NCBI GenBank assembly: GCA_021234535.1
Contig: CM037838.1
Coordinates: forward strand, 8,867,506-8,931,505
Reading direction: 5' to 3'
DNA length: 64,000 nt
Origin: Stichopus chloronotus
Lineage: Eukaryota > Echinodermata > Holothuroidea > Aspidochirotida > Stichopodidae
The notes under the pieces were generated by a model that did not search any database, was not told where the DNA came from, and saw only the letters and a list, made by a program, of their open reading frames with translations. Made by a program: the position numbers and the translations under genes. Shown here in pieces: positions 37,401-52,400 of this stretch (position 1 is the first letter of the stretch; every line of letters begins with the position of its first letter).

Positions 37401-40400
37401 GGACTTGAATGTAGGTGAAAGAAATCATCCAGAATCCAAATCACCAGAAATCATCAGAAAAGGCACAATGTGGAATTTTTGAAGAAATATTCTCACCTGT
37501 ACATCAATGTGGACTCTCTTCAATTTCAGCAAGTAGGACATTATCTCTCTGTTTCCTTTCATGGTTGCTATGTGAGCCACCGCTGTACCATCGTCATCCT
37601 TGAAAATGGAGAAGTTATGCAAAATGTGTACCCAGAGATAACTTCACAATAACCAAAAAAAAACCAAAAAAAAACACTGGCAATGTACCAGCTAATACCA
37701 ATGAAATATTTGATTAAATTACAGAACTTTCATATTTAGTAAAAAACAACTAAGTGCCACCAGTATAGTACCTTTCAAAGTTACTTCATATGCAGACCCT
37801 TAAAATTACTTGAGCTTCACAAACTGAAGTGTAACTGTCTCCACCCCTTTGAATTTCTTGAGCTTCAAACTGATGTGCAACAGTCTCTACTTTAAATGCA
37901 TGTAAGACATTCTCATATTCCACATTCTTTCATCATTTCACTCTTAACACCAAATGCCGAGATCGTACAAGGGCAAATCAGTCTGTAATAAACTGGAACT
38001 CATCCTCACCACGTGGTCAGGTCGCGCCCCGTGACGGCAGAGAAACTTGACGCACTCGAACTGCTCCTTGTCCACGGCCAAATGCTGGCAAAGTAAAGGA
38101 AGTAAAGAAGCCATTTTGAGTCACACCTTCTCCCATTCTTTAGTCAATATTTTAGGTTTCAGACGTGAGGAACCGCGAACTAATTTGATCATCACCATGG
38201 AACGTTCCTACCGGTTCAGTTGAACGTACAGCGGCGTGAGACATCGTCACACACAAATTCACTCTCAATTCATTACAGCTTTTAGATGACACGGTTAAAT
38301 GCTGACCGATGAATTTAGAAGACATTTTCAAGCTTGCCTGCAAAATCGGCGATGGAAGGGGAGGGACATCTCTCTCCGCACTTGAGCTTGCCTATCACCA
38401 CTGTGTTCGTGTCATATCATTGATAGAAGTTAAATGATAAAAACTTGTATGCTGATGACATTTCTTTTTGTAGAAGAAGTCTTTAGTTTCCATTTCAAAG
38501 GGAAAATGCAGTCACAACAATTTGGATTAGTAAAGTCCCATATCCTTATTCATGGATGGCTCTTTTGCATCAAGTGACAATATCTTTGTAAAGTTCTGTG
38601 GTTTGAGTACACAATACTTTGAAATACCCTGAAAGATATTTATAAGTCATAAAAGAGGAAATTTGTGAGATTTAACTGATGCTTGAGAATAAAGTTGGGG
38701 CGATAACTTACTCTCTTTAATTCCACACAATATTCTTGATGATATAATTACAACTTCACTGACATTAAACGCTTAACTTTCTATACACTTTCTCTCTTTC
38801 ATGTTGCAGTCTTTTTGTCCCTCACCGATGAAAGATCGTTACAAATTCAATCAAGGGAAAAGGGGTATCTAAGGATAATGAAGTCTCTACAACTGTGTAC
38901 AATCCTCCTTCTAGGAAAGAAAAAGTCAGTAATTTTGAAATTGCTTTTCTATCTATGTTAATGGTAGCCTTTGGCACCACTTAAACTTTACAAGACATGA
39001 TGACTAGTGTCACAAGAGGTGAATGCTCAGCAGTTTGGCCTCTGTGTAAAACCGATGACAAATTCTGCAGCGTCCAGCAGATCAATGTCATTAACACATA
39101 TGTTGTCCTATAGTGTCATCTTACAAAAGTGTCTCAGGAAACCAATCATTCTGTGTTGCGTTGCAATGCTCACAGCCACAAAGTCAAAATAAATACCCAA
39201 CTTAAAGTGTGACTGGAAAGGTGCCTTAATGAACTATGTCAATATGATGTAATATCTTGCCTTCACCTTGACTTCTTATCACACCAAAAGTTTTGAAGAC
39301 AACTCAGGAAAGTACACACTATTCTGCAAAGTTTTTTTCCCCTAACCCCACCACTCTCACTTCCTCCATGCTTTCTCCTTCCCTACACCTCACTCTTATT
39401 CCAAAGAATCATGATCAAACTTGAAACTTTACTTTCTCTGCCATAAGGTACAAAGTATATATTCATCACACCGTTCAAGTATATTCTAGCTTTTATTTAC
39501 AAGGCTCTTGGGGAAACGAACTTGAAATGAATCAAAGCCTTTCTTTGGGAGATATTAAAGGAAATTCACCATTTCTATTAACTGTTAATTAATTAACATC
39601 ACTGTTGAATGAACAATGAGAGATATGTAACCACACTATGCTGCACTATGCAATGTAGTTACATCACTTCTGGACAGCACAGTAAACGCCACACTAAATG
39701 AACAGAGGAATTTTCACCATACTCCTCCTGGATGAACACATAACAAAATGTAACAACACTTTTCCTAGATGAACACAGGGAGTGCAGTGAATGCATTTAA
39801 TGACTGTATAGAGAGTCAAATGAAATTAGTGCTTTCTTGAATGGACACAGTGGATGAACATCATTGGCACAAAAAACAAATCCACTCCTTTTCTTCTTTT
39901 AATGATAGCTATAATCATACTTTAAGACTTCTACTCAAATTTTGAGTTACTTTTAGTAGTAGTAGGCTCCACAAGTAACGCAAAAAGGAAAAGATAAAAG
40001 TTCGAGCGGCTCACCAGTGGCGTCCTGTGGTCCTCATCCTCGGCGTCTATGTTAGCTCCTGCCTGCACTAGCATGCACACTATATCAAGGTGACCATTGG
40101 CAGCAGCGGCGTGGACCGGGGTCTCACGGTTATGAGACGGAAAATGATAGTTGGGGTCAAAACCTTCCCCTTAAAAAGAAGAAGAGCAAAAGAAAAAAAC
40201 CAAATGTAGCTGACAATTAAGATACAAATGAATGGCACTAAGCGATACCTCACCATTACCGAACCGTTCATGACTGAAAACACTTAGGTTTAAGAATTAC
40301 TCAAAGGGAATTAATGTGATGACATGTTAACCATCAGTGGACTCTTTCAATGAAGTTTACAGTATGACTGGATACTGATTGACTTAACTTGCAAAGAGCA

Positions 40401-43400
40401 TAAAATATCACCAGTGTGTTAGGTTTTCTTTTTTCTCGTTTCTATTTGTTAAATGTTTACAGTTCTCTGCAGTTGTGTCAAAGTAAATGATTATCTGAAT
40501 TTAAGTTCAAAATATCCAAAAAAGTGGAGCATCTGCCAGAATACAAAACAACTACATGTAGCACCGCATATAGCTATCAGCCTGCTCTTTCACACTGCTG
40601 AAGGGGGGGGGGGGGGATTCAGAGGTAGAGGTGGGTCAGAAGAGAAGGGAAACATCTGCTCTCATCTACATAAATGGAATTGCAAGTCAAACTCGGCATG
40701 CCTTCATCACAGCCTCGTGTCCTGATGGAGCTGAAGATAGTGTTCAATTTGTCACACACTGCAGCGGCAGTTGCTGATGCATGGAGCAGGGAGGGGGTTC
40801 ATGTACAATGACCTATTTTGGGGGACCATTCCTCTCAGAATTCAGAAGAAAGATAATGAAGCAAGACACAAACAGCACAGTGTCAACAACTGCTTCATGC
40901 ATCCTCCATCTTGTGCTACAAATAATATCCAGTGGCAATCACTGGGTGTTTATATAGAGCAAGAAGGTTTAAAGTGTGCTTTATTGGTGTTAAACTATGT
41001 TACTGTGTAGGGTCCCAATGGCATAGTATGACCTTGCTACTGAAACTATTTTCAGTGAAGTAGAATCTTTCCAATCGCAACTAAAGATATTTTTATTCAA
41101 AGGACGTTATTTTAACTTTAAGGGAAATATGGTGTTTGTTTTACGGCAAACAACAACATTTTAAAACCAAGGTTTTGTGGACACAGAATGGTAGATTGCT
41201 CAAAGCAAGGAAGGACAGTGGCCTACTTTTCAAGAAATAAGTTTCTCACAGATAGAAATTCAGTTATTTGCTGTTCAACGATAATTTGTTCACCCAAAAC
41301 TTTTCAAAATTCAAATGATGCATCTTCTGTCACTCATCACATGCACGGTATTTTGAGGAGATGAAGCTTTGGTAGATGTTTATTGATGAGACTCAATGGT
41401 GCAAAATGATTAAAGATATTTTCTTTGTGTGCCACATTGGTATATTCTAAGTGCCCTATTTCCCTTTGAGATTTATTATTTTACGGTCCTATGAAATTGT
41501 TTGTCTTTTGCTTTTTATACAGTTTCATATACTCACATTTTTATGCTTGGAAAGCATGTTGCGATGTTTCATGTTTATGGCGATGCACTTTTTAAAAATT
41601 AGGTATTTTTATTGCTTGTACATGTCTTGGTTCTGCCTGGTCAGGGTTCCATTCTAAGTACACCCCATTGCAAGCCTGAGACACTTCTATCTTGACATTT
41701 CCCTTCCTTGTGTTTACTCTGTTCAGTCTCATTCCATCTGGCAAACACCAAACTTATAAGAGGAGACAAACATCGAATTGCAAATGGTAAATTCACCAGA
41801 AATGAAAGAGTTATTGGCTTACCTAACATTTGCAAAACTTTCTCGATCTCTCCCAGGGATGAAGCCATGTACAGATTCTTTGGTGCAAAACGTAATCGCC
41901 GTGGGCTGAGAGGAAATGTGCAAAATAGACAAGTTTAAGATAAAATGCACGTACACACGTCCATTCATGCATGCATACATACACACATGCATACACGCAC
42001 ATACTCACAAAAATGCAGATGCAAACACACACACACACATACAAATATGCCTTAAAAAAATGAACTCACAGAGAACTTTAACATCATAGGTCAAAATTAT
42101 TGATGGAAAATGTTGATTATTGACAACTCTGTGGCAAAGCAACTGGCGGGGATGCGAGAGGTCCACTGGACTATGATTCATTCTGACCTTTATAATTTGG
42201 TACTATTCACTACTTGGCACCCCGCTGACATGCAAGTTCTACCTACACCAATAATCTGCAAAAACAAACGTATAGGTAAACGGTGGAGTTCTCACTTTTC
42301 TGGGTCCATAAACTTCATTGCCATTTCGAGGGACTCGCGGCTGGGACCTTGAGGTAGCATGCCTAAGTGAAAGAAGAGGAATGAAAATGATGATATGCAT
42401 GAATTGAACGCAGAGCTAAGCTTACAAAGTGATTGTCAAAGATAATCAGGACAAAAACGGCAAAAGACCGATGACATATTCACAGTTCAATGACTTCAGA
42501 AAACCAAACGTTTCATTCACAATAAACTGTGACGATAACTTCACAATCACACACATCTTTCTCAAATTTTGACAGGTTTGCAAAGTTTGAATGAGCATTA
42601 CAAATACTATCAAAGTGGACACAGCCTGCGCCTCTACCTATGTACAAGGCTGTGACCATGTTGTGCAAAGGTACACTCGCTTGTCCAAGCCCTGGTGGCG
42701 GTGCTCACCACCATACCGTGCCCTTGTAAAATACAGAGTACATGAGGTAACGCCGCTCATGGTTTGGAATGAAAAGGTTTTGAACTTTAACTTTTGTGAT
42801 AAGATAAAACATGTTCACAAAGAAAGTGGATCACTGAACGGGTGTAACTGGAGACTAAACGACAACACAGAGGAACAGGATTGGGCTTTCCAAGGATTGA
42901 CATGCCATTCATTCAAAAGCACAGTAAGGAAAACAAATGAAACTTGACAATACAAAAGATGTGTCCACATCGTCAGGCGACTCAACACTCCAGGAATGAT
43001 GCTTTTAAAATGACATATTTTTTTTCTTTGTGGATACTTTTTCCTCGGGTTTGAATTTTTACCATGCCAAGTCTCACCAGATGTAATGGTCTTTCCATTT
43101 TTCAACTGAAGTTTGAAGATACTGTCATCCTGGTGGGGTGGTGTCTCAGGCATCACTGGAGAGGCTGACCTACCGGGTGAAGAAGCGCATTTGCCGATCA
43201 TCTTGGCCCTGTCAAGAAAAAGATCATCGATGTCTGACAGACGTTTTCGATTGAACTTTGTTGAACAGTTCAGAGCAAACCTTAACTCATGAGGTTTAAG
43301 TAGAGAGGACACTCACTGACTGTCGATTACGGTGTATTACTGCAAAAAAATGTAAAAATTTCATCCGTACCTCTTTCTTTAGCAAAAGGTCATGTAAAAA

Positions 43401-46400
43401 CCTTTTAATGTGAAACGCTTAACCCAGGCTGACCTCTGTTTCCCTGTATATGTTGAAATTTACACAGGTTAAAATTGTCACAACTTTAAATTGTCACAAC
43501 TTTTCCTCCATGTCTATTTACAATAAACTCTAGGATAAAGTGACTAACAAACATACAAACCTATAAATGAGCACAAAGAAATGAAAATACCTCCATCTCC
43601 ATTCTACCACAACAACATGAAGCAGTATACCATTGTGTATAAGACTAACACTCAGGCAAAGTGTAAAACAAATTGAGCTGATAAGGTGGCTTTTTGACGA
43701 ATTCTGAGGAGATGGAACGAGCCAAGTTACAAACAGAGGGTGGAAGATGAGTGGTGGAGGGCTGGCAATGGGGTCAATAACTGCAAATTAAACCAAAAGT
43801 GGTACCCACTTGGGTATGTGTGCAGTTTTCTCTTTATGGTTCTCCAACGCTTCCATGAGTTCTAAGCCTTTCAGCCCCGTCAACGAGGAGAGCAAAGCCT
43901 TCGGTAGGCGGATCCTCTCATGGCTCAACAAGACCGATTCTGGCAGAATGGAGAGCTTTGACAGATTGGGTAGATCTGGCAATATCACTTCCTTTGAAAT
44001 GTTGGCATCCTCTCCGCAGTGAGGGCAGTACAGGGCTTGGTCGATTTCCCGAATGCAATCCTTGTGGAAGTAGTGGTCCAGGCTGTCGATGGAGCACACC
44101 ATCGTCGGACCCTGGATGAAGGAAGAAACAAAGAGAAGAAGTCCATTGCAAGAAGACGATGAAAATGTTAAAGGGACACTCCTCTGATAGGCCATGTTAC
44201 ACTCACAGGGTACATTACATAATTACATATGATTCCATATAACTGCAGGCTTTTAAGTCCTCGTACATAATCCATTTCCTTACTGCTTTATTCGATTGTG
44301 TCACTAGGAACTTCGATGGACAGGTGGAACACCAAGCTCTGCAAGAAATGAATCTCAGTCACATGTTTGTGATGTCGTATGCTTTTTCATAGCATAGTTT
44401 TACAATCTTTTTATGAGATTTACTTTTGTCATTTTTTACTTTGAAATGATGTCAGAGATATGGAACATAGCATTGTCCTAGGGGTATTATCTTCACCTAA
44501 AGATGAATAATTTGTACATCACAAAGGAAGACAAAATTTTTTTTTCAAGACAACAATTTTTTTCAGTTTATATGCAAGCAATATTTTACCAACCATTAGC
44601 ACCTTCCAAACAAGAAGCATACAGACCAGAATATGAAATCTTCAATACAAGGCTTTACAAGAGAGAGTTAATGCTGTTCCTAGCCAGTCACAATATAAAG
44701 TTTCCATGAGTGTTTAACACTGTTAACACTGTTGAGTCTAAGACAAGACCAGTATTTTTCCAGTGCAGTATTTCCCAACCAAATTTTGCCCAGAATGAAG
44801 ACACCTAGTGATTTTCAACGTAAATCAAAGAACAGTTCTCAAGTTCTTTAACGGCAATAAGTTAGTTCTGCTGCAAATATTAATCCGTTATATCTTGTGT
44901 GCATTGTGACAAGTTATAATCTTAACACAGAAATGTTGACACAGAAACCAAAAGACTTATACATTATAGTGCTATAGGATAAATGCTTAAATTACATTAT
45001 TTATTCCTACAGCACTGTTAAATGGTGATACGATATATGTTTGAAGAGCCACATTGAGTCGTCTCCTGAAAGTCACCAAATTTTCCTAGCCCCGTCAAAT
45101 TTCCTTCAAATGTTAATGACATGTGGTCAAAGTAAGAAAGATGCTCATGTGCTCATGAGTCACATACAAAGGACCATTAATGAGTCATTGAGGCTTCAAT
45201 TTAGTTTCTGGAAATTTGTGACCAGACAATGAATTTTCACATTAATATATAATCAAATGCTGCACAGCCAGTAAAGGCAAGGTAAAAAAATCCACACCTT
45301 TGTCAGTTTTTCTACCTATCAGAAGTGAAACTTGACAAATTATGCTAATTATAAGCCTTACCATGAGGTTGTGTACCCTTCAAAATCCTCACAACCTTAT
45401 CGATATCAACTCAACGAGTCCCCTTTAAGTTACATCATATAAGACACCATCACTAACTTTTACTGCAGATGGAACTAGACTGAAACAATACATTGGAAAC
45501 GTACATCAGACAGGAGAGGGGAAGAGTAAAGGATTATTGAATAATATTCGAATTATATCGTGTTCAAAAAAATGAGAAGAGAAAGACTGATTTTTATATA
45601 CCGTGGTACAAAAGCAGCCACACCCAGGACAGCAACGGTGTTCCATCATTTTCTTTCTGTCACAAACAAGGAAAAAAAGAAATGAGCCATATAACTCGCT
45701 CAGCAAAACCAATCAGTGTATTTAAAAATTATATTTCACTGTCGACCTCACAAATACACATAATGTGCTAAAATCATGTCTCAAGAAGACCTTTTCTGCA
45801 TGATAGAACATGACGTGACATTCAGATATACAGTGATGGTTAGGATATGTTCCTCTTGAGAAGGCGTAAACATGTATGATATCATGTGCGGATTGGCTGT
45901 CAGTGTTTCCTCTACTCAATTATATTCATGTATCTTCTCTTCCTCCATATTCACACGTTCTTCTATTCAATCACATTCATATGTTCTTCTTTTCATCTAC
46001 ATTTATATTCTCTTCTATTCATTTTGATACGTACCATTCATCTATATTCCTATACTTTTTAAAATTTACCCACTCATGTATTCTTCTACCATTTCATATT
46101 CATATAAAACCATTTCCATTCATATTTTCTCTATTAACTTACATTTTAGAAACGTTCATCTGTATCAAGGTGTTGTTTCATACAAGTTTTTCTCCATTCA
46201 TTTATACATTTGCTACTATCCATTGAATTATTCTCCAAACTAAGTTTTATTACTATTCAACCTTTTCCTCAATCCCCATGCTTCCTCTGTTCGTTTTCTA
46301 TTCCTCATACCTACATTCAAACATCCATTCATATTCCACGCCTGTACTTGTGTCCATTTTTTAGTAATCAATTTGTTGGCAATTGACAGAAAATTCTCTT

Positions 46401-49400
46401 ACAAAGAAACCAAACTTTCTCAACCACTTCATCACCTTCTCCTAATACCAAAAGACACTTTTTGTACTTGTTCTGTAATGGTTAGGTCACAGTTCCTTTT
46501 AAGTAAACATTTGGTTTTGTGTTATTTTCCGATCTGAAACAAATTTCAAACAACAGAGTCCACCCACATGAGCAAACACACACACAAAAAAATACCTTCC
46601 AAATATTGCATCTAAGGAAGCATTTAAAACACAGTTTGGAAACACTAGTGCTGTTACAATTGCATTCTTTACAAGGATATCTCAAGCCGGACATTTTGTT
46701 TAGTGCATCTTACAAAGGCACAAGATCTCGGCATTCTGGCAAAACTTTGCAATCACTTCCATTGGACTAAATTTGAGATATCAGAAAATGTAAACAATGA
46801 TTGTCATGGTTCACTGCCTTTATTGCAAATAAAGAGCAAAGTGCCCTTCATGTTTTTTTTTTCTCTTTTTACTTTCTTGTGCACTGTTTTTACTTTTAAA
46901 ACAGAATAGGTAAGGAAGGCAATGCCTTAAGACATTGAAAATGACATCACAAGCATACATCACGAAAGACAATTCTTTTCAAAGTTGCCAGAAAAAGCAA
47001 AACATCATTTGCAATGTATTCAATTGCAGTTGGTAATCCATTACGATATCTTCGCTACAGCGACATGCATTCATTCAAGAGAAACGGTCATTTCATTCCT
47101 GGGGGGATACATCTTTTAAAGTGGTTGCCCCTAGATCCTGGAGTGAACTACCACCAGAAATCAGATGCTGTGCTACGGTGTCTTTGTTTAACAAACTTGT
47201 GAAGACTCATCTCATTAGAACTGCTCCTTCCATTTTTCTCCTCTCCCGGGCCTTTGAGCACCATTTCTGGGTGAATACATGCGCGTCAGAAATCTCTTAG
47301 TATCATTAATTATGATACAATGACTGCTTGCTTCAAGTTCACTTTCTACAATGATCGTTTTATGATTTCAACTGCTGATGATGTCACAGCGAAAATTGCA
47401 ACTGCTTGAACAAATTTTTGATAGAATGCACATTGTTTTAAGAGATCAGCACTTGGTCTGGACTATCAAATTTCAACTGGCACATTCGGCGCACCGAGCT
47501 AACTGTGTCCCTACCTGTGTCGAAAACAGAAACCTCGGAATGGGATGCGGCTCGATGGTCTCATTACCTTCTGTTCATCCACTTTTCTGGTGCAGGTGGC
47601 CACCTGACAGAAGATTAAGACAGAGTAAACTGATAATAGTTCCATTGGAGAAAAGTGAAGGGGGGATGGTAGTGTTGAGTTTCGTATGGTAACTATCAAG
47701 GGCTGAGTTGAACCAATGGATCCTTGCCCTAGTGAAGGCTAGGGATAATACTGGCATTTTGCAGGAAATCTTGCAAAAAGCACCTCACCCAAAGAGACAC
47801 TCATTTCAAGTGTACATGACCATTTCAACTTGTATAAAAGAATATTCCACACCATGACAAACTTTATGTCACAAATGGAGAATTTCCCCATTAAAGTAAC
47901 ACCGACTACGTCCAGAAAGATATTGAAATGGTAACGCATTTTGCAATGAATAACACTGGAGACAGTCTCATGAATAATTCATAATCACGGAATGATGATG
48001 TAAAAGTCTTGTTGTTCCTTGTTTCTGTGCCACTGCTATGTCACAGGCTTTGTCAACCTATTCAAAAATTTTGTCAGTTTTCAAACGATCCTTATCTATA
48101 CATGGAGACTCGGAGCAGATTGAAAGTTGCTGACATGTAGCAGTTTCATTTTATTGACTTACTGAGAACGTTTTGAATATTGCTTGGCCTATTATTTTAA
48201 GATGATACTCTCTGTTACAGCTTCAACACATCATTACCTAGTCAGCCTGGTTTACCTTCCAATGTATTGGCGGTGAATATGGAAGTGACCCTTGACCTTG
48301 CATTTCAATTCTTGGTGATGCAATCCTTCTGACTTTACTCCGACAATTAGTTGAAAAATTGTCGGGGGACTGGTTCACCAAAACAGACCCCCTCGTTTTA
48401 AATCTCTCTCTTTACACGAGAGCATAAACTGACTTGTGCCATCAACATACAGAATTCTCCCAAGGGCAGATAATGTTTACAGGGGGGGTGACTTACCTTT
48501 CCATTCACAATCTCCAAGGCTTCACACACATTGGCAATCGCAGTGATTGGTTTATTCTGTACAAGCATGCAACAGCAAAGTGGAGGTTCCCTCTGTCAAT
48601 GAAGAGATGTGCGAACGATCGTTAATTCTCTCATACTTGCTAAGAGTTCCTCAAGTTAAAAGAAAAATCACCTTCCGATGACTGTGATAAAACTGTAGAT
48701 GGACTGTGTTCTGTTCTCTGCTATCTCACACAAACCAATGGTGGTGCTTTAGCCATCACCCACGAACATTGATGACATGTCGTTTATCGTGTTTACTTTT
48801 GCTCAAGGTTTGTTTTCGATAAAAATGTGGTATTTTTCAAAACCCATCTTTCCTTTAATTTTCGTCTTTTTCATCAAATCTCACTGTGTATGAACGAACA
48901 AGGTTAATCAAATTTGCACCTGCACGTTAACTGAGGATAATGCACTCTCAAGGATTAATGCTACCCCTGGATGCACTTGGGCTGTCCCCTCATCTATAGC
49001 TCATTAACCTTTAACTACTGTCCCATACCATATCAATGCTCATAAAGGAATGCATACAGTCGTTAATTACTGTCTCAGGGCTTGAAAATTTCCTCCTATC
49101 TAGTTGTCCTTTTCCGCAACCAATGCTGTACCAATGCATACGATGGAATGTATACAATCACTAATTTACTGTCCACTGTCACATCAATCCCTGCAATCAA
49201 TCCCAAATTCAGAGACAACATATCAAATGAGATGTACATATATAAGTAAAATAATACACTACTGTAAATACAAGTATTGACTGAATTTTCATACTCATAC
49301 CTTTACTTCCAAGACAAAAAGATTTTCATACTCCATCAAATACTCCCAAATAATCCTAACTGTGAGTTCTCTCACACCTTGAAACAATTTAATGGGAAAT

Positions 49401-52400
49401 ATAGATCAAGAGTTGACCTGCAAAATTATGTCATTAAGTTTAAATTTCCCTAAATTCTAGTGAGATTATCACAGAGGGGTTTCATATGAGGAACAAGAGC
49501 TCTAACTTCTAAACCTGTTTGACTGAAATAAATTTGACAGACTTTGGCACAATTGTCACAGGAAACTTTCAAACCTATTACAATTCTCTGCCGGTATGTT
49601 TGTCATGTCCGAACAACTGATCGATGGTACAACTGAAACACTGATCAATGGTACACCACAAACGACCAATTTTGGAATAGTTAATCATTGGATTTAGTCA
49701 ACCAATCAATAGAAAGCAGGATTAAGTTAGCCAGGTAATAATTAATTATATTCAGTCACCTGAGTATTACATCTCCTTGTCCTAAGAGATGGGTTACCCA
49801 AGTCAAACAGTACATAGGTTGTAAGGGAGTGGATGACTTACCCCATAATTATGGTCACCTAAGGAAGTTTTGCATGGCGTCGGTGGGGCAGGGGGTGCCA
49901 TCCGACCTGTGGGGGAAACCGCCAAAGGAGCAAATAAGAAATTCTTCCATGTTAGCAACCATGCAGATCACTTTTGCTGTATACAGAAGTGTTTATAAAG
50001 CTAAGTTCAACTTTAAATTGTGCTAACCCTTTCAATACTGAAGTGTTTTTAAAGTAAATTTAAGCTCTCCAAGATTCAGTTTATTACTGAAGACCCCCCA
50101 ATGCCATTATGCAAATAAATTTCCTATTACAGAATTCATATTTTCTTCCCAAAGTTGCTTATTCTTTTTGTTTTTTCCTCCTTTTTTTTGACACCCTGGT
50201 GAAGGTGGTGGTGATATTCTGATGACCAGCTGTTCTATCAATACATATTCAGAAAGAGACCATGTTCCACTTGTGTGCAACGTGCATTTGTCAGGTATTG
50301 TTTTCCAGCGCTGAAGTGGTAGCACAAACTTTTGATATTCTGTTTGCTGGCATCGACTGAAGAGGATCTTTTTTCACAGCATCTGCCACAACATGCAGGG
50401 TACAATCGTCCAATAGCTTTGACATAAAAAAAGACAATTAAATTCAAATATCTGACCATAGGAAAATTGAGATCAAAGAAACGGTACAATGACCGTTGTG
50501 AGACGTTTAAATTTCTGTCTAAGTTCCAGGTTGAAGTCTTTTCTTACCATCTTTCTTACAACTTTTCTTATCATTCTGCATCATTGCACAACTGCAAGGA
50601 GGGAGGGAAGATGGGAGGGTAGGTGGTGGACCCACATCACCGATAGCAACCTGAACCAGAATGCCATTAGCAGCATTAGAGGAGGACAGGTTATGTGTAA
50701 GAAAAGATTTTACATATTTTTCTGTGCAGTCTCCAATTGAGTCAGAAACATCACACAAAGGTTTTGGAGACCACAGAGACTTAAGAAGCGCACACTGTCT
50801 GCAAAACCTCTCGTATATTGGCAGAGAAGCAGCGTTTAGTCTCATGAGTTCCTTAGGTGGCTCCCCCTGTTAAGGAAATTGAGTCATGTTGTGTATGCAC
50901 ACATTCTGACTTTTGGTTACCATGGTACCCCAATGACAATGTCACTAATTCTTAAGAAGAACAGAGTGATTTCAACCACCACAAGTAACCTTCTGTTGGA
51001 TGTTTGGAAATCTTGCAAGGTATTGCTGAGATATCTGTGACATGGACCAATGGGTTTCTTTATATTCTTTATAACACGTCACCAACACTGGTTTGAAGGC
51101 AACATGATATTTCAAACACATTCAAGCAATGATGGGGCAACATAAAAGTTTCAAGAACATGGGAGGATTCTGTCAAGACAATGTTTCTCCATCAACTAAT
51201 ATTGTGCAATGCAACTGAAATTTTTTCATCAGACAGGTTGAATCACACTACTAACAGCTGAATAGGGAAAAACAGGAAGTGACAAGGGCGGGCTACACGT
51301 GCCTGTATGGGTGGCTGAGTGGGTGGTGCTAGTGGCGTTGGTGGTGTCTGTGGCAGCAGTTGACGTCTGCAACTCCAGGTCATCCTCTGAATCACCACTG
51401 GCAAACGTGGAATTGCTGTTGCTACGCTGGAGCCGCTTTGAAGACGGAGGCGCCATGCTACCCTCGCTATTCTGGTCCGTCCAATCTACAGCAGGAGCGA
51501 AAAGACGACAGACGAAGGGTGTTCTAAGACACATATAAATATGCAGCCAAACATTACCATGGTAACAGCTTATTAACATAAATTGACAGTGTCCAGTATT
51601 TGGCAGGATCGGTCGAAACACAGTTTATAACACACCGCTTACAAATAATTCCCTAAACATTTAAACATCCAGCAGGGTAACAAATATAACTCTGCAAGTT
51701 TTGCAGATGTTAAAAACAAATTTCAGTATTTAAAGAGGTAACAAAAAGAGCCAACTTTTTATGCTTTTAATTGTAGAGTATGACTTCTAAATACATAAAT
51801 AAGGAGTATTTATTTACATTAACTATGTCTTTGATTATACTGCTTTTATCATTAGTCTGTAACCCATCGATGTCAAATTACATACATGTTATGCAATGAA
51901 AGCTTGGAAAGGGCTATAATGATAATGACAAACTCATTTCTTTTGATACTAAAAAAAACAGAGGTTGCCCACTACAGGGAAAGCACCTCCAAAAAAGAAA
52001 AACAACAAAACCATAGCAGTACTTTCTTGCAATCCAACCACATTATGGCATAGAGTGAAAACAAATAAAATCTTCATTTCCTTGAATGACAAAATTTTGA
52101 AAAAACATAGATCAGTGCAACAGTTTCTTCCTTCTTTGGAAGTTTCTAAAGCCTGCTTGCTATATAATATGAGCCATGCACATGGACATCATAGTTTCAT
52201 AGACAGGTGTAAAACAGTATTCCTCATGCTAAAATATTGGTTCGTGAGTCAGAAAGGTCTACACGATTGTGAAAAAGACACAATTTTGGTGCGATGGCAT
52301 CACAGTGTTTGCCGTTCGCATTGATAGATCCCGAAGTGAAATTGGGGTTACTTAACAAGTAGAAGATAGTGTTTAATAGTATCTCCGAGTAATATGTGAT

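Larger units (their letters stand above)
45657..47514 (-). other. Intron between EHMT exons 7 and 6
   Basis: It holds dispersed repeat D (45.76-45.90 kb), a pyrimidine-rich degenerate tandem (45.9-46.34 kb) and a LINE fragment (47.0-47.27 kb), listed separately. Confidence 0.75.

Noticed and set aside
41040..41110. LINE-like phrase [14 protein letters not shown]
   Set aside because: Too short, and without the A-P-x-x-W-x-x-L-P block seen in the two accepted LINE ends.
42591..42947. 118-codon plus-strand frame between exons 10 and 9
   Set aside because: No conserved motif and antisense within an intron; kept only as a note.
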